IMG/VR virus record: IMGVR_UViG_3300005939_000010
Location: 1 to 59,230 of that record
Direction: 5' to 3' (one strand)
Length of the DNA stretch: 59,230 bases
From: a virus
The position numbers were made by a program, and so were the translations under genes. The notes under the pieces were generated by a model. It was not told the origin of the DNA. It searched no databases and saw nothing but the letters and a program-made list of their open reading frames with translations. Shown here in pieces: positions 18,948-26,589 of this stretch; position 1 is the first letter of the stretch, and each line of letters starts with the position of its first letter.

Positions 18948-18976
18948 TTTTGCTTTCAGGAGATGTAGCTTATACT
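18948..18976 (+). promoter_or_regulatory. Early promoter P1
   Basis: TTTTGC (18948-18953) and TATACT (18971-18976) are separated by 17 bases. The downstream context TAATGTAGAG is shared with a promoter at 49425. A weak leader hairpin (18981-18984 with 18998-19001) and an AGGGGTG ribosome-binding site precede ATG 19022. The promoter stands at the end of array A and should drive the first early genes. Confidence 0.75.
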
Positions 18977-19021
18977 TAATGTAGAGAGAAGAGAACCCTA
19001 CTAAGTAAAAGGGGTGAAACC

Positions 19022-19282
19022 ATGGCACTAACAAAAACCACAACAGAAGGCATCGCGAATCTACTGGTCAACGGACTCGCCTCTGGGCATCTTAGTATCG
19101 AACGGGTCAACGATGTTATGCGGACGTTTGAGCATCTTGAGATGGAATTTGGTATGGAAGCTGACGAAGAGCTCAACCCCAGAATGGAACAGGGTCATAG
19201 AGTTATCCTGCAGCAGCGCTCGCGTCTTGCTGGTAACCTGATGGATGCTATCCATACAAAGCTGGAAAAGGCTACGGCCTAA
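19022..19282 (+). CDS. Small early protein, unknown
   Basis: 86 residues, acidic and helical; strong AGGGGTG ribosome-binding site, first gene behind promoter P1. No family recognised. First-expressed small phage proteins often target host functions, but nothing in this sequence shows such a role. Confidence 0.75.
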   Translation: MALTKTTTEGIANLLVNGLASGHLSIERVNDVMRTFEHLEMEFGMEADEELNPRMEQGHRVILQQRSRLAGNLMDAIHTKLEKATA

Positions 19283-19319
19283 AGAAGGCCAAACTTCAAT
19301 CAGTGAAAGGGTGAAGATC

Positions 19320-20363
19320 ATGGCACATGAAATCGAAGCACACGACGTCTTTGGTGAGGTCCGTGAGCACGGTGAAAGAGCATGGCATGGCCTCGGGGTG
19401 GGAATCCCGGACGGGTTGGAAACCTGGCCGGCATTCGAGCATATTGGCCTCGGCTGGGAAACTCAGCTGCTTCCGTTGTTCGCGACGCACACCAAGGACG
19501 GGAAGAAGAAACAGTTCAAGGTCCACTCCCATTCCGTCCACATCCGCAAGGACAATCTCCAGGAACTCGGCGTCGTCGGCTCCGGCTACAAGCCGATCAG
19601 CAACAAATCGCTCGCGGAGTTTGCGGACGCCCTGGTCGAGGTAGATAAGTCCGTCACGGTCGAGACAGCCGGTTCGCTCCGTAATGGTCGGTGCGTATTT
19701 GCCTTGGTCCGGCTGCCGAAGGACATCGCGGTGACAGACACCGACATCCTACACCAGTACGTCCTCATCCGCAACAGCCACGACGGGAGCAGCGCCTTCC
19801 AGATCTACCCGACCTCGATCCGCGTCGTCTGCGCCAACACCCTCCGGATGTCCGAACGGGACATTGCTCGAGGCATCTCCTTCCAACACACCGGCGATGT
19901 AGTTGGTAAGATCAACCACGCGCGTCTCGCCCTGGGCTTGATCACTCAGGAATCTGCAAGGTTCGAAGCCCAGGTGCGTGTCCTCGCTGCGAAGCATTTG
20001 AACAAGGACGAGGTCGCTGGCTACTTCCGTGCCTGCTACGACGCGACCTTCGGTGTGGTCCCCGATACGGCTCCCGACGACACGGACACGAGGGCCTCTC
20101 AGCGGTTCATGCGGCAGATCACCAAGCGTGACGCCCTGCTGGAAGTCTGGGGCGCCAACATGGAGAATGAGCGCCAGAGCATGGACGGAATCCGCGGCAC
20201 AGCGTGGGCTGCCTATAACGCGGTCTCGGAATATCACGACCACCAGCGCGGTCGGTTCCTCCCGGTGAGCGAGAGCCAGGGACGTGCCCACAGCAATCTC
20301 TTCGGAACCTCCAACCAGCAGAAGCTCGTGGCCTTCAAGAAGGCCCTGGTGCTGGCAAGCTAA
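19320..20363 (+). CDS. DUF932 phage/plasmid-type protein
   Basis: 347 residues from ATG 19320, preceded by GTGAAG; an in-frame start at 19245 lies within the previous gene. It has the DUF932 signatures AWHGLGVGIPDGLETWPAFE, VHIRKDNLQELGVVGSGYKP, FQIYPTSIRVVCANTLRMS and a helical C-terminal half ending in FKKALVLAS. The family is widespread in phages, plasmids and mobile elements; its activity is not established. Promoter P1 drives it with the small gene upstream, and a terminator closes the unit. Confidence 0.85.
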   Translation: MAHEIEAHDVFGEVREHGERAWHGLGVGIPDGLETWPAFEHIGLGWETQLLPLFATHTKDGKKKQFKVHSHSVHIRKDNLQELGVVGSGYKPISNKSLAEFADALVEVDKSVTVETAGSLRNGRCVFALVRLPKDIAVTDTDILHQYVLIRNSHDGSSAFQIYPTSIRVVCANTLRMSERDIARGISFQHTGDVVGKINHARLALGLITQESARFEAQVRVLAAKHLNKDEVAGYFRACYDATFGVVPDTAPDDTDTRASQRFMRQITKRDALLEVWGANMENERQSMDGIRGTAWAAYNAVSEYHDHQRGRFLPVSESQGRAHSNLFGTSNQQKLVAFKKALVLAS

Positions 20364-20372
20364 GACCCTTTC

Positions 20373-20416
20373 AAACGGGAGGTGGGAAGAAATTCCCATC
20401 TTTCCGTTTTGCTTTT
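20373..20416 (+). terminator. Terminator after the DUF932 gene, overlapping the next promoter
   Basis: A long imperfect hairpin spans 20373-20408. AAACGG pairs with CCGTTT, GAGG with TCTT (two G-U pairs), and TGGGAA with TTCCCA around a GAAA loop. TTTTGCTTTT follows. The last part of the hairpin and the T tract double as the -35 region of the next promoter. Confidence 0.75.
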
Positions 20417-20456
20417 CCTAGATATAGCTTATACTTGAAGTAGAGCAATGGTGCTC
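20407..20456 (+). promoter_or_regulatory. Early promoter P2 with leader hairpin
   Basis: TTTTGC (20407-20412), 17-base spacer, TATACT (20430-20435). The predicted transcript begins with a perfect 5-bp hairpin GAGCA-ATGG... more exactly GAGCA (20443-20447), loop AATGG minus its last G, TGCTC (20452-20456). The same stem with an ACGG loop occurs behind the promoter at 50003. Confidence 0.75.
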
Positions 20457-20472
20457 AAAAGGGAATAACGCT

Positions 20473-20733
20473 ATGAAGCTGACCGAAGCCACCTACGAAA
20501 TCAACAATCGTAAGGTTACAATCAAGAGAATCGAAATTGGCCGAATCGTGTTCTGGATTGGTGATGACTCCTCCTATAAGGCGGAAGTCACTGATGGTGA
20601 ATCTGCTTGGCAGGTAGCGAATAAGGTTCTCGTCATGACCAACGGTGGCCGCAAGAAGGCAAAGGACGTTGCTAATGTAACCAACTCGGAAATCTGCGAC
20701 CTCGGTTGTGTCATCGAGCAGATTGCTTCGTAG
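20473..20733 (+). CDS. Small early protein, unknown
   Basis: 86 residues, first gene behind promoter P2. Beta-rich N-terminal half (YEINNRKVTIKRIEIGRIVFW), helical and basic second half. No family recognised. Confidence 0.7.
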   Translation: MKLTEATYEINNRKVTIKRIEIGRIVFWIGDDSSYKAEVTDGESAWQVANKVLVMTNGGRKKAKDVANVTNSEICDLGCVIEQIAS

Positions 20734-20742
20734 GGAGAAGCC

Positions 20743-20979
20743 ATGTTCATCGGCGGTAAACGAAAACCACACCTGACCGACTTCGTCATTCAGTACTGCG
20801 ACAAGCGGGATGAGTGTGGGAGTAAGACCTGTCCGCAACAGTCGGCCAATGGTAAGGGCATCATCAGGGCCGACGTTGCCTATATTGAAGTGCATCACTG
20901 CCCGAAGTATCGCCCGTTGGATGGCGGTCAGGTAGGAACTGAGGTTCGAGAAATGGGGGTGTGGAAAGATGGCGCTTAG
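20743..20979 (+). CDS. Small cysteine-containing early protein
   Basis: 78 residues; GGGAG ribosome-binding site. Cysteines and histidines (YCDKRDECGSKTCPQQ, VHHCPKY) could bind one zinc ion. It overlaps the next gene by 11 bases. No family recognised. Confidence 0.65.
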   Translation: MFIGGKRKPHLTDFVIQYCDKRDECGSKTCPQQSANGKGIIRADVAYIEVHHCPKYRPLDGGQVGTEVREMGVWKDGA

Positions 20980-21202
20980 GCCAGGAACAACGCGGTGGCA
21001 CTGTGCAACCTGCCAGAAGCATTTCAACACAACCCTAATACACGGCAACGTCGTGAAGTGTCCTGATTGTAGTCGAACGGTGAAGGCTCAAGGCGTTGCA
21101 CATTCGAAGGTCCAGGGCTTGGGTTCTATGTACCAGCAGAATATCGGCCTGGAGCTTTTGTTCGATGCACAGAGGCCAGACCGACAAAATCCGAAGAAAT
21201 GA
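20969..21202 (+). CDS. Small zinc-ribbon protein
   Basis: 77 residues. CATC (12-15) and CPDC (31-34) form a classic four-cysteine zinc ribbon. Such ribbons bind nucleic acid or protein partners. It overlaps the previous gene, so is probably co-translated. The C-terminal half is unremarkable. Confidence 0.7.
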   Translation: MALRPGTTRWHCATCQKHFNTTLIHGNVVKCPDCSRTVKAQGVAHSKVQGLGSMYQQNIGLELLFDAQRPDRQNPKK

Positions 21203-21254
21203 TTTGGCTTCTTCTGGTTTGTAGTGTATTGTTTAGGTAGAGAAGAGAACTCTA
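21203..21254 (+). promoter_or_regulatory. Early promoter P3 with leader hairpin
   Basis: TTTGGC (21203-21208), 18-base spacer, TATTGT (21227-21232); weaker matches than P1 and P2. The leader carries TAGAG (21238-21242) pairing with CTCTA (21250-21254) around an AAGAGAA loop, nearly the same hairpin as at 49458. It precedes the small gene at 21271. Confidence 0.55.
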
Positions 21255-21270
21255 GCCGAAAGGATAAGCC

Positions 21271-21414
21271 ATGAAAACGAACCTGACTATTATCACGATT
21301 GCCTTGATCGCTCTGGTATGGTGTGGTACTGCTCTTGGTAAGTGGGCCAACACTGAAAGCCAGGCGACGGAAGCTCGCTGGAATGAGGCCGTGAGTGTAC
21401 TGGGGTCGAAGTGA
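21271..21414 (+). CDS. 47-residue membrane or exported peptide
   Basis: Begins MKTNLTIITIALIALVWCGT, a basic start and a hydrophobic stretch of about 18 residues. This fits an N-terminal membrane anchor or signal peptide, followed by a charged tail. AAAGGA lies upstream and the gene overlaps the next (GTGA). Confidence 0.65.
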   Translation: MKTNLTIITIALIALVWCGTALGKWANTESQATEARWNEAVSVLGSK

Positions 21415-21656
21415 TAAGCCGGTGCTGTCGTCAGGGATGTGAACTACGTATTTTTGTACACGAGCATGGCATAGGAACCGAGGAGGCCATCCGTCGTCTC
21501 ACAGCAATGGGCCAAGCACAACGACTTGCCTATGCCTACGGCATGAGTCCCAAGAAGTACAAGAAGTGGAAGCGGAAGAAGGTGTGGGCAGCACGAATGA
21601 AATGGCTGTGGAAGTGGGTCGGCGGTTCGATCCTTTGCTTCGCAGCGCTTTCCTAG
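21411..21656 (+). CDS. Small basic protein, GTG start
   Basis: 81 residues, GTG start inside GTGA overlap with the previous stop. Middle part basic and helical (SPKKYKKWKRKKVW); the end is hydrophobic and rich in Trp (KWVGGSILCFAALS). Possibly DNA- or membrane-associated. No family recognised. Confidence 0.5.
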   Translation: MISRCCRQGCELRIFVHEHGIGTEEAIRRLTAMGQAQRLAYAYGMSPKKYKKWKRKKVWAARMKWLWKWVGGSILCFAALS

Positions 21657-21664
21657 GAGGTACC

Positions 21665-22189
21665 ATGAAGATGGCAGAAGAGACCAAGATCTGCAGCAAA
21701 TGCAACCTTCCCAAGCTACTCGACGATTTTCACCGTGGTTGTGTCTGCAAGCTGTGCTTCTCTGAACAAGAGGTAGCACGGAACGACAAGACCCGACCAC
21801 AGGCCATTCGTCTTGGCCAACACTACACCTGTAAGGACGACAACTTCATCCGTGCCCACTACGTAGTCATGACGGATGAGCAGATGGCTCTTCATCTGAA
21901 GAGGACCCTTCAGGGTGTCCGCGCCCACCGGCAGGATGTTCTCTGCCTGATCAAGGTCAGCGACAACCGTCTCCCTGGGCCTGACGACATCGACCATTTT
22001 TGGTTTCGGCAACGCTACGACATTGCGAAGGTCTCGGTTGAGTGCTGGCCAAACGAGGCAGGAGAAACTATCCTTGCGGTCTATAGCCCAGTGGACGCGC
22101 CGGAAGAGGCAATACATGGAGCCCTCGACGCAGCTGGATACAGCACTAAGGTCTTCCTCGCCTGGATGGTGAATAGGGTGAACGTATGA
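21665..22189 (+). CDS. Zinc-ribbon protein with HNH-recruitment-like N-terminus
   Basis: 174 residues from ATG 21665 with AGGAGG immediately upstream; a longer in-frame opening at 21566 lacks a site. CSKC (9-12) and CKLC (26-29) build the ribbon often seen at the N-terminus of phage HNH-type proteins (KICSKCNLPKLLDDFH). No HNH catalytic residues follow. Residues 55-95 look like a small helical DNA-binding segment (MTDEQMALHLKRTLQGVRAH). Function unknown. Confidence 0.7.
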   Translation: MKMAEETKICSKCNLPKLLDDFHRGCVCKLCFSEQEVARNDKTRPQAIRLGQHYTCKDDNFIRAHYVVMTDEQMALHLKRTLQGVRAHRQDVLCLIKVSDNRLPGPDDIDHFWFRQRYDIAKVSVECWPNEAGETILAVYSPVDAPEEAIHGALDAAGYSTKVFLAWMVNRVNV

Positions 22190-22308
22190 TCCGGTTCTTG
22201 GAGGGAGTGCTATGCGGCCTGCTGCTCGGGGCCCTCGGTTGGGACCTGCTCCAAGGCGCGGTGATGAAGGCGGTGAATATTGTTCAGGAGATCGGCCATG
22301 CAGTGTAG
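22186..22308 (+). CDS. 40-residue membrane peptide
   Basis: ATG within ATGA overlap. MIRFLEGVLCGLLLGALGWD is a hydrophobic segment able to span the membrane. It overlaps the next gene by 11 bases. Too small for family recognition. Confidence 0.5.
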   Translation: MIRFLEGVLCGLLLGALGWDLLQGAVMKAVNIVQEIGHAV

Positions 22309-22624
22309 CTCGACGGTGGACATCACCCTAGAGTACAGGGATCGCCAGTTCGTCGTCCAAGAGGTTCCGTACTCGGTCTCCTACGACTACGGCCCTGGCT
22401 GCCGCTACTGTGCCAACGGCGACCCTGGAGAGTCTCCATCGGAGGACTTCCAGTTTACCTGTGGGATGACGGTAGAGGAGGTGATCGAGGTCATTGCAGA
22501 AGCCTTCATCGCCGACTCCGAGGCGGTTCCGGCCTGGGTGGCGGCCGAGGCCTCCAGCATCCTGCACGCGATCCAGAAGGAAGCCTACGACCGAGTCTAC
22601 GACAGGCTGGTCAGCTCCGTCTAG
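22298..22624 (+). CDS. Hypothetical protein
   Basis: 108 residues from ATG 22298 (no ribosome-binding site of its own; probably coupled to the upstream peptide). Beta-rich first half with CRYC and a later Cys; acidic helical second half (MTVEEVIEVIAEAFIADSEA). No family recognised. Confidence 0.6.
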   Translation: MQCSSTVDITLEYRDRQFVVQEVPYSVSYDYGPGCRYCANGDPGESPSEDFQFTCGMTVEEVIEVIAEAFIADSEAVPAWVAAEASSILHAIQKEAYDRVYDRLVSSV

Positions 22625-22670
22625 AGGCGTCGGTATACTACGTCTGAACCGAAACCTTCAGGAGGATACT

Positions 22671-22958
22671 ATGTCTCAACGTGTATGGCGGCTGACAATC
22701 GAAAAGGAGAATGGCAACCTCCCCCAGATCTGTGGATCAGAGGAGGCGATGCGGTCCGAGTTGAACGCTTGGGTGGAGCACGAGAACAGTTCCGCTGACG
22801 AGTGGCTCCAGCACGAGGAGAGTGGACAAACATACCGAAACATCGAGGCCAGCAAGGTTCGCCAGGTGGATGGTTTCATGGACGACGCGGCCAGAAGCCC
22901 TGTCGTCCTCGCCTACCGTTTCATCGACGTACTGGGAATGTTCCTTCTTGAGATGTAA
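22671..22958 (+). CDS. Hypothetical protein
   Basis: 95 residues from ATG 22671, with AGGAGG 7 bases upstream. Acidic, mixed helix and strand. No family recognised. Confidence 0.65.
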   Translation: MSQRVWRLTIEKENGNLPQICGSEEAMRSELNAWVEHENSSADEWLQHEESGQTYRNIEASKVRQVDGFMDDAARSPVVLAYRFIDVLGMFLLEM

Positions 22959-22969
22959 GGGGTAAGGCT

Positions 22970-23311
22970 ATGCAGAAGAGCGAAGCACATGGAATCATGA
23001 GAGACGTTATCCGGAAGCTCCCTGCCGGCTGGAGTGGTAGATGCTGGGACAACTGCGGTTGGCACGTTGAGTGGTTCAACGGCGCTGTGAAGCTCTATTA
23101 CTGCGGGTTGCTCGCCTCCCGAAAGACCGGACGCAACTTCTGGGCCATGGTGGGAGAGCCAGGTAGTCTGGGCGGGATTCCGTTCTTGACGCGACCGAAG
23201 ATTCGACACTTCAGGAATCCCAAGAGTGCAATCAGGAGCGCGGTTCGGTATGCCCAGGATAGGCTTGCTCCGATCCACATGTCACTGGACCAGGTCGAGG
23301 CCTACCTATGA
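22970..23311 (+). CDS. Hypothetical protein preceding the helicase
   Basis: 113 residues; AAGGGG upstream. Tryptophan- and Gly-rich first half, basic second half (FLTRPKIRHFRNPKSAIRSA). It ends inside the ATGA overlap with the SNF2-type helicase gene, so the two are coupled. No family recognised. Confidence 0.65.
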   Translation: MQKSEAHGIMRDVIRKLPAGWSGRCWDNCGWHVEWFNGAVKLYYCGLLASRKTGRNFWAMVGEPGSLGGIPFLTRPKIRHFRNPKSAIRSAVRYAQDRLAPIHMSLDQVEAYL

Positions 23312-24759
23312 CCTACAAGTACAAGACAAAACCGTATGACCATCAGCATGAGGAGTTCACCCAGCATGGGAAGGATCCCTTCCGTGGGTTGTTCTGGGAG
23401 CAGGGTGTCGGCAAAACAAAGCCGGTCATCGACTCTACGGCCTACCTCTATGGCGAGAAGGAGATCGACGGCCTGTGTGTGATAGCGCCGAATGGGGTGC
23501 ACCGGAACTGGGTCTCCGACGAGATCGTTGCCCACATGCCAGACCACATCGCCGAACGGATGCAGTCTCACATCTGGTATAGCACGGACACCAAGAAGCA
23601 CGCACGGTCGTTTGGGTATGCTCTGAACCACGACGGCCTGGCCTGCCTGGTCATGTCCTATAACGCGATCTGGACAAATCGGGGTCGCGACGCATGGAAG
23701 GCTTTCCTCAAGAAGCGTCGGTGCATGTACGTCCTTGACGAAAGTCAGCGAGTCAAGAATCCAAGTGCCAAGTGGTCCAAGCGCCTGCTTGGTTCGGCGA
23801 CAGTTGGGGCTCCCTACCGGCGCACCCTGTCTGGAACACCGGTGACGAACTCTCCGTTCGACATCTACAACCAGCTACGGTTCTTGGTGCCAAATATCTG
23901 GCATCAGTTTGGCATCCGGGAGTTTTCTGCCTTCAAGCAGTACTTCGGCATCTGGGAGCAGCGATACATCAGCGAGGAGAAGTCGTTCCCGCATTGTGTT
24001 GCATACAAGAACCTCAACACGCTACACCAAATCCTACACGAGGTCGGAACGCGATTGACCAAAGACGAAGTCCTTGACCTGCCGCCCAAGCAATTCTCCA
24101 AGCGATACTACGACTTGACGTCTACACAGAAGAGGGCTTACCAGCAACTCAGAGACGACTTCGTTATCGAACTGGAGAATGGGGAGATCACGGCGATGCT
24201 TGCTATCGTCCGGCTCCTGCGGTTCCAGCAAATTTGCTGCGGCTACCTACCAACCGATGACGACAACCCGACACTCCGCGACCTCCCTGGTGGCAACCCA
24301 CGGCTGGCTCTCTTGGTCGATACGATTGACGAGCTCCCACACAAAGCGATCATCTGGGCAAGGTTCACCAGGGACATCGACCTAATCACCCAACACCCGA
24401 AGCTCAAGAACAGATGCGTCTTCGTAGACGGCAGGGTCACAGGGCCCAGAAGAGGCGAGGCGCTTGATGCCTTCCAGAAGGGCAACGACGTGCAGTTCTT
24501 AGTGGCCTCTGCGGCTGCTATCGGAACCGGCGTCACGCTGACGGCCGCACGGACGGTGGTATACTACAGCAACTATTTTGATCTAGAGCTCCGGCTCCAA
24601 TCAGAAGACCGTGCTCACCGCATCGGTCAGGAGCATCCGGTGAACTACATCGATCTGTGCTGCCCCAAGACCGTGGACGTGCAGATCATCGAGTCTCTGC
24701 GGAAGAAGGTCGGTGTGGCCTCTGTCATCACCGGCGACGTTTTGAAGGAGTGGATATGA
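23308..24759 (+). CDS. SNF2-type DNA helicase/translocase
   Basis: 483 residues. It is an ATP-driven motor on double-stranded DNA. Motif I EQGVGKTK (31-38), motif II DESQ (144-147, in place of DEAH/DESH), motif III LSGTPV (174-179), and C-terminal motif VI QSEDRAHRIGQ (431-441) are all visible. The last of these is diagnostic of SNF2 proteins. At 483 residues it is a minimal two-RecA-domain enzyme without accessory domains. It lies at the start of the replication block and may act in replication, recombination or repair of phage DNA. Confidence 0.92.
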   Translation: MTYKYKTKPYDHQHEEFTQHGKDPFRGLFWEQGVGKTKPVIDSTAYLYGEKEIDGLCVIAPNGVHRNWVSDEIVAHMPDHIAERMQSHIWYSTDTKKHARSFGYALNHDGLACLVMSYNAIWTNRGRDAWKAFLKKRRCMYVLDESQRVKNPSAKWSKRLLGSATVGAPYRRTLSGTPVTNSPFDIYNQLRFLVPNIWHQFGIREFSAFKQYFGIWEQRYISEEKSFPHCVAYKNLNTLHQILHEVGTRLTKDEVLDLPPKQFSKRYYDLTSTQKRAYQQLRDDFVIELENGEITAMLAIVRLLRFQQICCGYLPTDDDNPTLRDLPGGNPRLALLVDTIDELPHKAIIWARFTRDIDLITQHPKLKNRCVFVDGRVTGPRRGEALDAFQKGNDVQFLVASAAAIGTGVTLTAARTVVYYSNYFDLELRLQSEDRAHRIGQEHPVNYIDLCCPKTVDVQIIESLRKKVGVASVITGDVLKEWI

Positions 24760-24974
24760 TACGACTACTGATCCTACTACCGATTATGATGGGCCTCGCA
24801 ATCAGTTGCATTCACCATGAGGCGCCGGTGGGCTATACTTACACGGTTCCCATTATAGAGCCGAGCAGGCACGAGCCGGACTGGGTTGGTGAGGTACTCC
24901 TCCGGTGGTGTATTGAGTCGTTGCTGCGAGATCCGAATAAGTTTGATCCGCACGGTATCATAGCAAAGGGGTGA
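24756..24974 (+). CDS. Small probable lipoprotein
   Basis: 72 residues; ATGA overlap with the helicase stop. The start MIRLLILLPIMMGLAISC ends in a plausible lipobox (AIS before Cys18), so the mature protein would be lipid-anchored. The rest is polar. It may act at the envelope, but no function is visible. The presence of lipoproteins points to a Gram-negative host. Confidence 0.6.
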   Translation: MIRLLILLPIMMGLAISCIHHEAPVGYTYTVPIIEPSRHEPDWVGEVLLRWCIESLLRDPNKFDPHGIIAKG

Positions 24975-24976
24975 CC

Positions 24977-25540
24977 ATGGCTAAAGACCCATTCGCAGGT
25001 TTCAGAATTGAGAAAAAGCCCACTGACGAAGCCTTCGCCAAGTTGGACGAACTCATCAGGCAGCTGCTTAAGGCTGAAAAGGACGTAGAGGTAGCTGACG
25101 CGGCCTTGAAGAAGGCCCAGGCGGTGAAGAGGCAACTCGAGGAGTACGATCTGCCAGAGTTCATGGCCGGTCTCGGTCTCTCAGACTTCACATCTACCTC
25201 TGGGCTATGTGTGACTGTCATTAAGAAGATACGAGCCTCTATCGGCGACCGCAAGGCCAAGGCGTTCAAGTGGCTAATAGAGAATGGCCATGGCGGACTC
25301 ATTAAGCGTAGCGTGATGGTCGCGTTCAATGTGGACCAGGGTGATGCCGCTGGTAAGTTGGTGAAGGAATTACGGCTACGCGAGGACTGTGGCGCCGGAG
25401 TAAAGCAGGAGATGAAGGTGGAGGCAGCATCACTGACATCCTTTGTGAGGAAGCAGCTGGAAGCCGGCACCTCAATACCAACCGATGTGTTCGGGGTGTT
25501 CGAGCAAAAGTACGCTAAGATCGATCTCAAGAAAGACTAA
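24977..25540 (+). CDS. Conserved phage protein with N-terminal coiled coil
   Basis: 187 residues from ATG 24977, preceded by AAGGGGTG. Residues 15-60 form a charged coiled coil. The core (AFKWLIENGHGGLIKRSVMV) resembles a phage family with a WLxxNGxxxLIK motif that is often found beside replication genes; its activity is unknown. The pair with the next gene, placed between two helicases, suggests a DNA-metabolism role. Confidence 0.65.
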   Translation: MAKDPFAGFRIEKKPTDEAFAKLDELIRQLLKAEKDVEVADAALKKAQAVKRQLEEYDLPEFMAGLGLSDFTSTSGLCVTVIKKIRASIGDRKAKAFKWLIENGHGGLIKRSVMVAFNVDQGDAAGKLVKELRLREDCGAGVKQEMKVEAASLTSFVRKQLEAGTSIPTDVFGVFEQKYAKIDLKKD

Positions 25541-25611
25541 CGTCCATGTGGACCGTGCCGCAGCGCCGGAGCACGTAAAAGGGTCCGCCGCATTTTGAGG
25601 AGATTCAGGTA

Positions 25612-26433
25612 ATGGCAAAAGACAAGAAAACTGCACTGGCCGCGCCGAGCGCTGCTAATGCATTGGCGAAGGCTGACTTCGGCGAACACGCTGGCGTCGG
25701 CTTCGAGAACCAGACAACTGACGACATCGCCATCCCGTTTCTGGGTCTAGTCCAGGCGCTCAGCCCAGAGAAGGAGGAGAATCATCCGAAGCAAATCCCG
25801 GGAGCCGTGGAGGGGAGTCTGTTCAATACGGTCACACGGGAGCTCTTCGGCGACACGGTATACTTCGTGCCGTGTACCACCGAGCATGTCTACGTTGAGT
25901 GGATTTCCCGCGACGATGGTGGCGGATTCGTCGGCATTCATACCCCTTCGTCCGAATTCGTCAAGGCCTCCAAGGCTGCGGCTGAGCAGTTCAACCACCT
26001 CAAGACCGACGAGGGTCACGAGCTTCAGGAAACCTTCTACATCTACGGCCTCCTGCTCGACGGTGCCAACGGTAAGGCGGGAACCAGCCCGATCGTGATT
26101 GCCTTCACGTCGACCAAGATCAAGAAGTACAAGGCCCTGATGACGAAGCTACATACCGTCAAGTCGACACCGCCGATGTATGCCTTCCGCCTTGGCATCA
26201 CGTCGTGTCCTGACAAGAACAAGAAGGGCCAGCCCTTCAAGAACTTCGAGATTGCTCCCGCCCAAGGCGCTTCGATCATGGACGCGGTCAATCTCCCCGG
26301 CACGGATTTCCAGGGATTGCTCGAAGAGGGTAAGGCCCTTGTTCGGGCAGTTCAGGGCGGTCTGGCCAAGGCTGACCACGCCTCGCAGACCGGTGAGACC
26401 AAGGCCGAGGGCGACGCTGACGAAGTCTTCTAA
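25612..26433 (+). CDS. Conserved phage protein, possible ssDNA-binding or recombination factor
   Basis: 273 residues; TTGAGGAG upstream. The pattern GFENQTTDDIAIPFLGLVQA, then PGAVEGSLFNTVTRELFG and YVEWISRDDGGGFVGIH is a recurrent phage family seen in replication regions. The C-terminus is Ala/Gly/Asp/Glu-rich and ends in DADEVF, an acidic tip like those by which SSB proteins bind partners. No nucleic acid-binding motif was confirmed. A strong terminator follows, so the gene may be highly expressed. Confidence 0.6.
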   Translation: MAKDKKTALAAPSAANALAKADFGEHAGVGFENQTTDDIAIPFLGLVQALSPEKEENHPKQIPGAVEGSLFNTVTRELFGDTVYFVPCTTEHVYVEWISRDDGGGFVGIHTPSSEFVKASKAAAEQFNHLKTDEGHELQETFYIYGLLLDGANGKAGTSPIVIAFTSTKIKKYKALMTKLHTVKSTPPMYAFRLGITSCPDKNKKGQPFKNFEIAPAQGASIMDAVNLPGTDFQGLLEEGKALVRAVQGGLAKADHASQTGETKAEGDADEVF

Positions 26434-26458
26434 GTCTCTTCTGAGTACCTCACTCCAC

Positions 26459-26496
26459 GGCAGCGCCTGCCCACCCCAGCAGGCGCTGCCACTTTT
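26459..26496 (+). terminator. Strong rho-independent terminator
   Basis: Perfect 12-bp GC-rich stem (26459-26470 with 26479-26490), 8-base loop, then ACTTTT. It is the strongest terminator in the early block and separates the two upstream genes from the RecD/Dda-type helicase unit. Confidence 0.9.
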
Positions 26497-26514
26497 GGAT
26501 AAGGAGGTGACGGC

Positions 26515-26589
26515 ATGCTAGAGGTGCGACAAATAGTTGAGATTCTCATTTGTGTTCTGTTTCTGCATATGATAAGGGACAAGCGATGA
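26515..26589 (+). CDS. 24-residue membrane-type leader peptide
   Basis: ATG behind a near-perfect TAAGGAGGTGA. Encodes MLEVRQIVEILICVLFLHMI plus a short basic end. Its stop overlaps the next start (ATGA), so it may simply serve to load ribosomes onto the helicase gene. Confidence 0.5.
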   Translation: MLEVRQIVEILICVLFLHMIRDKR

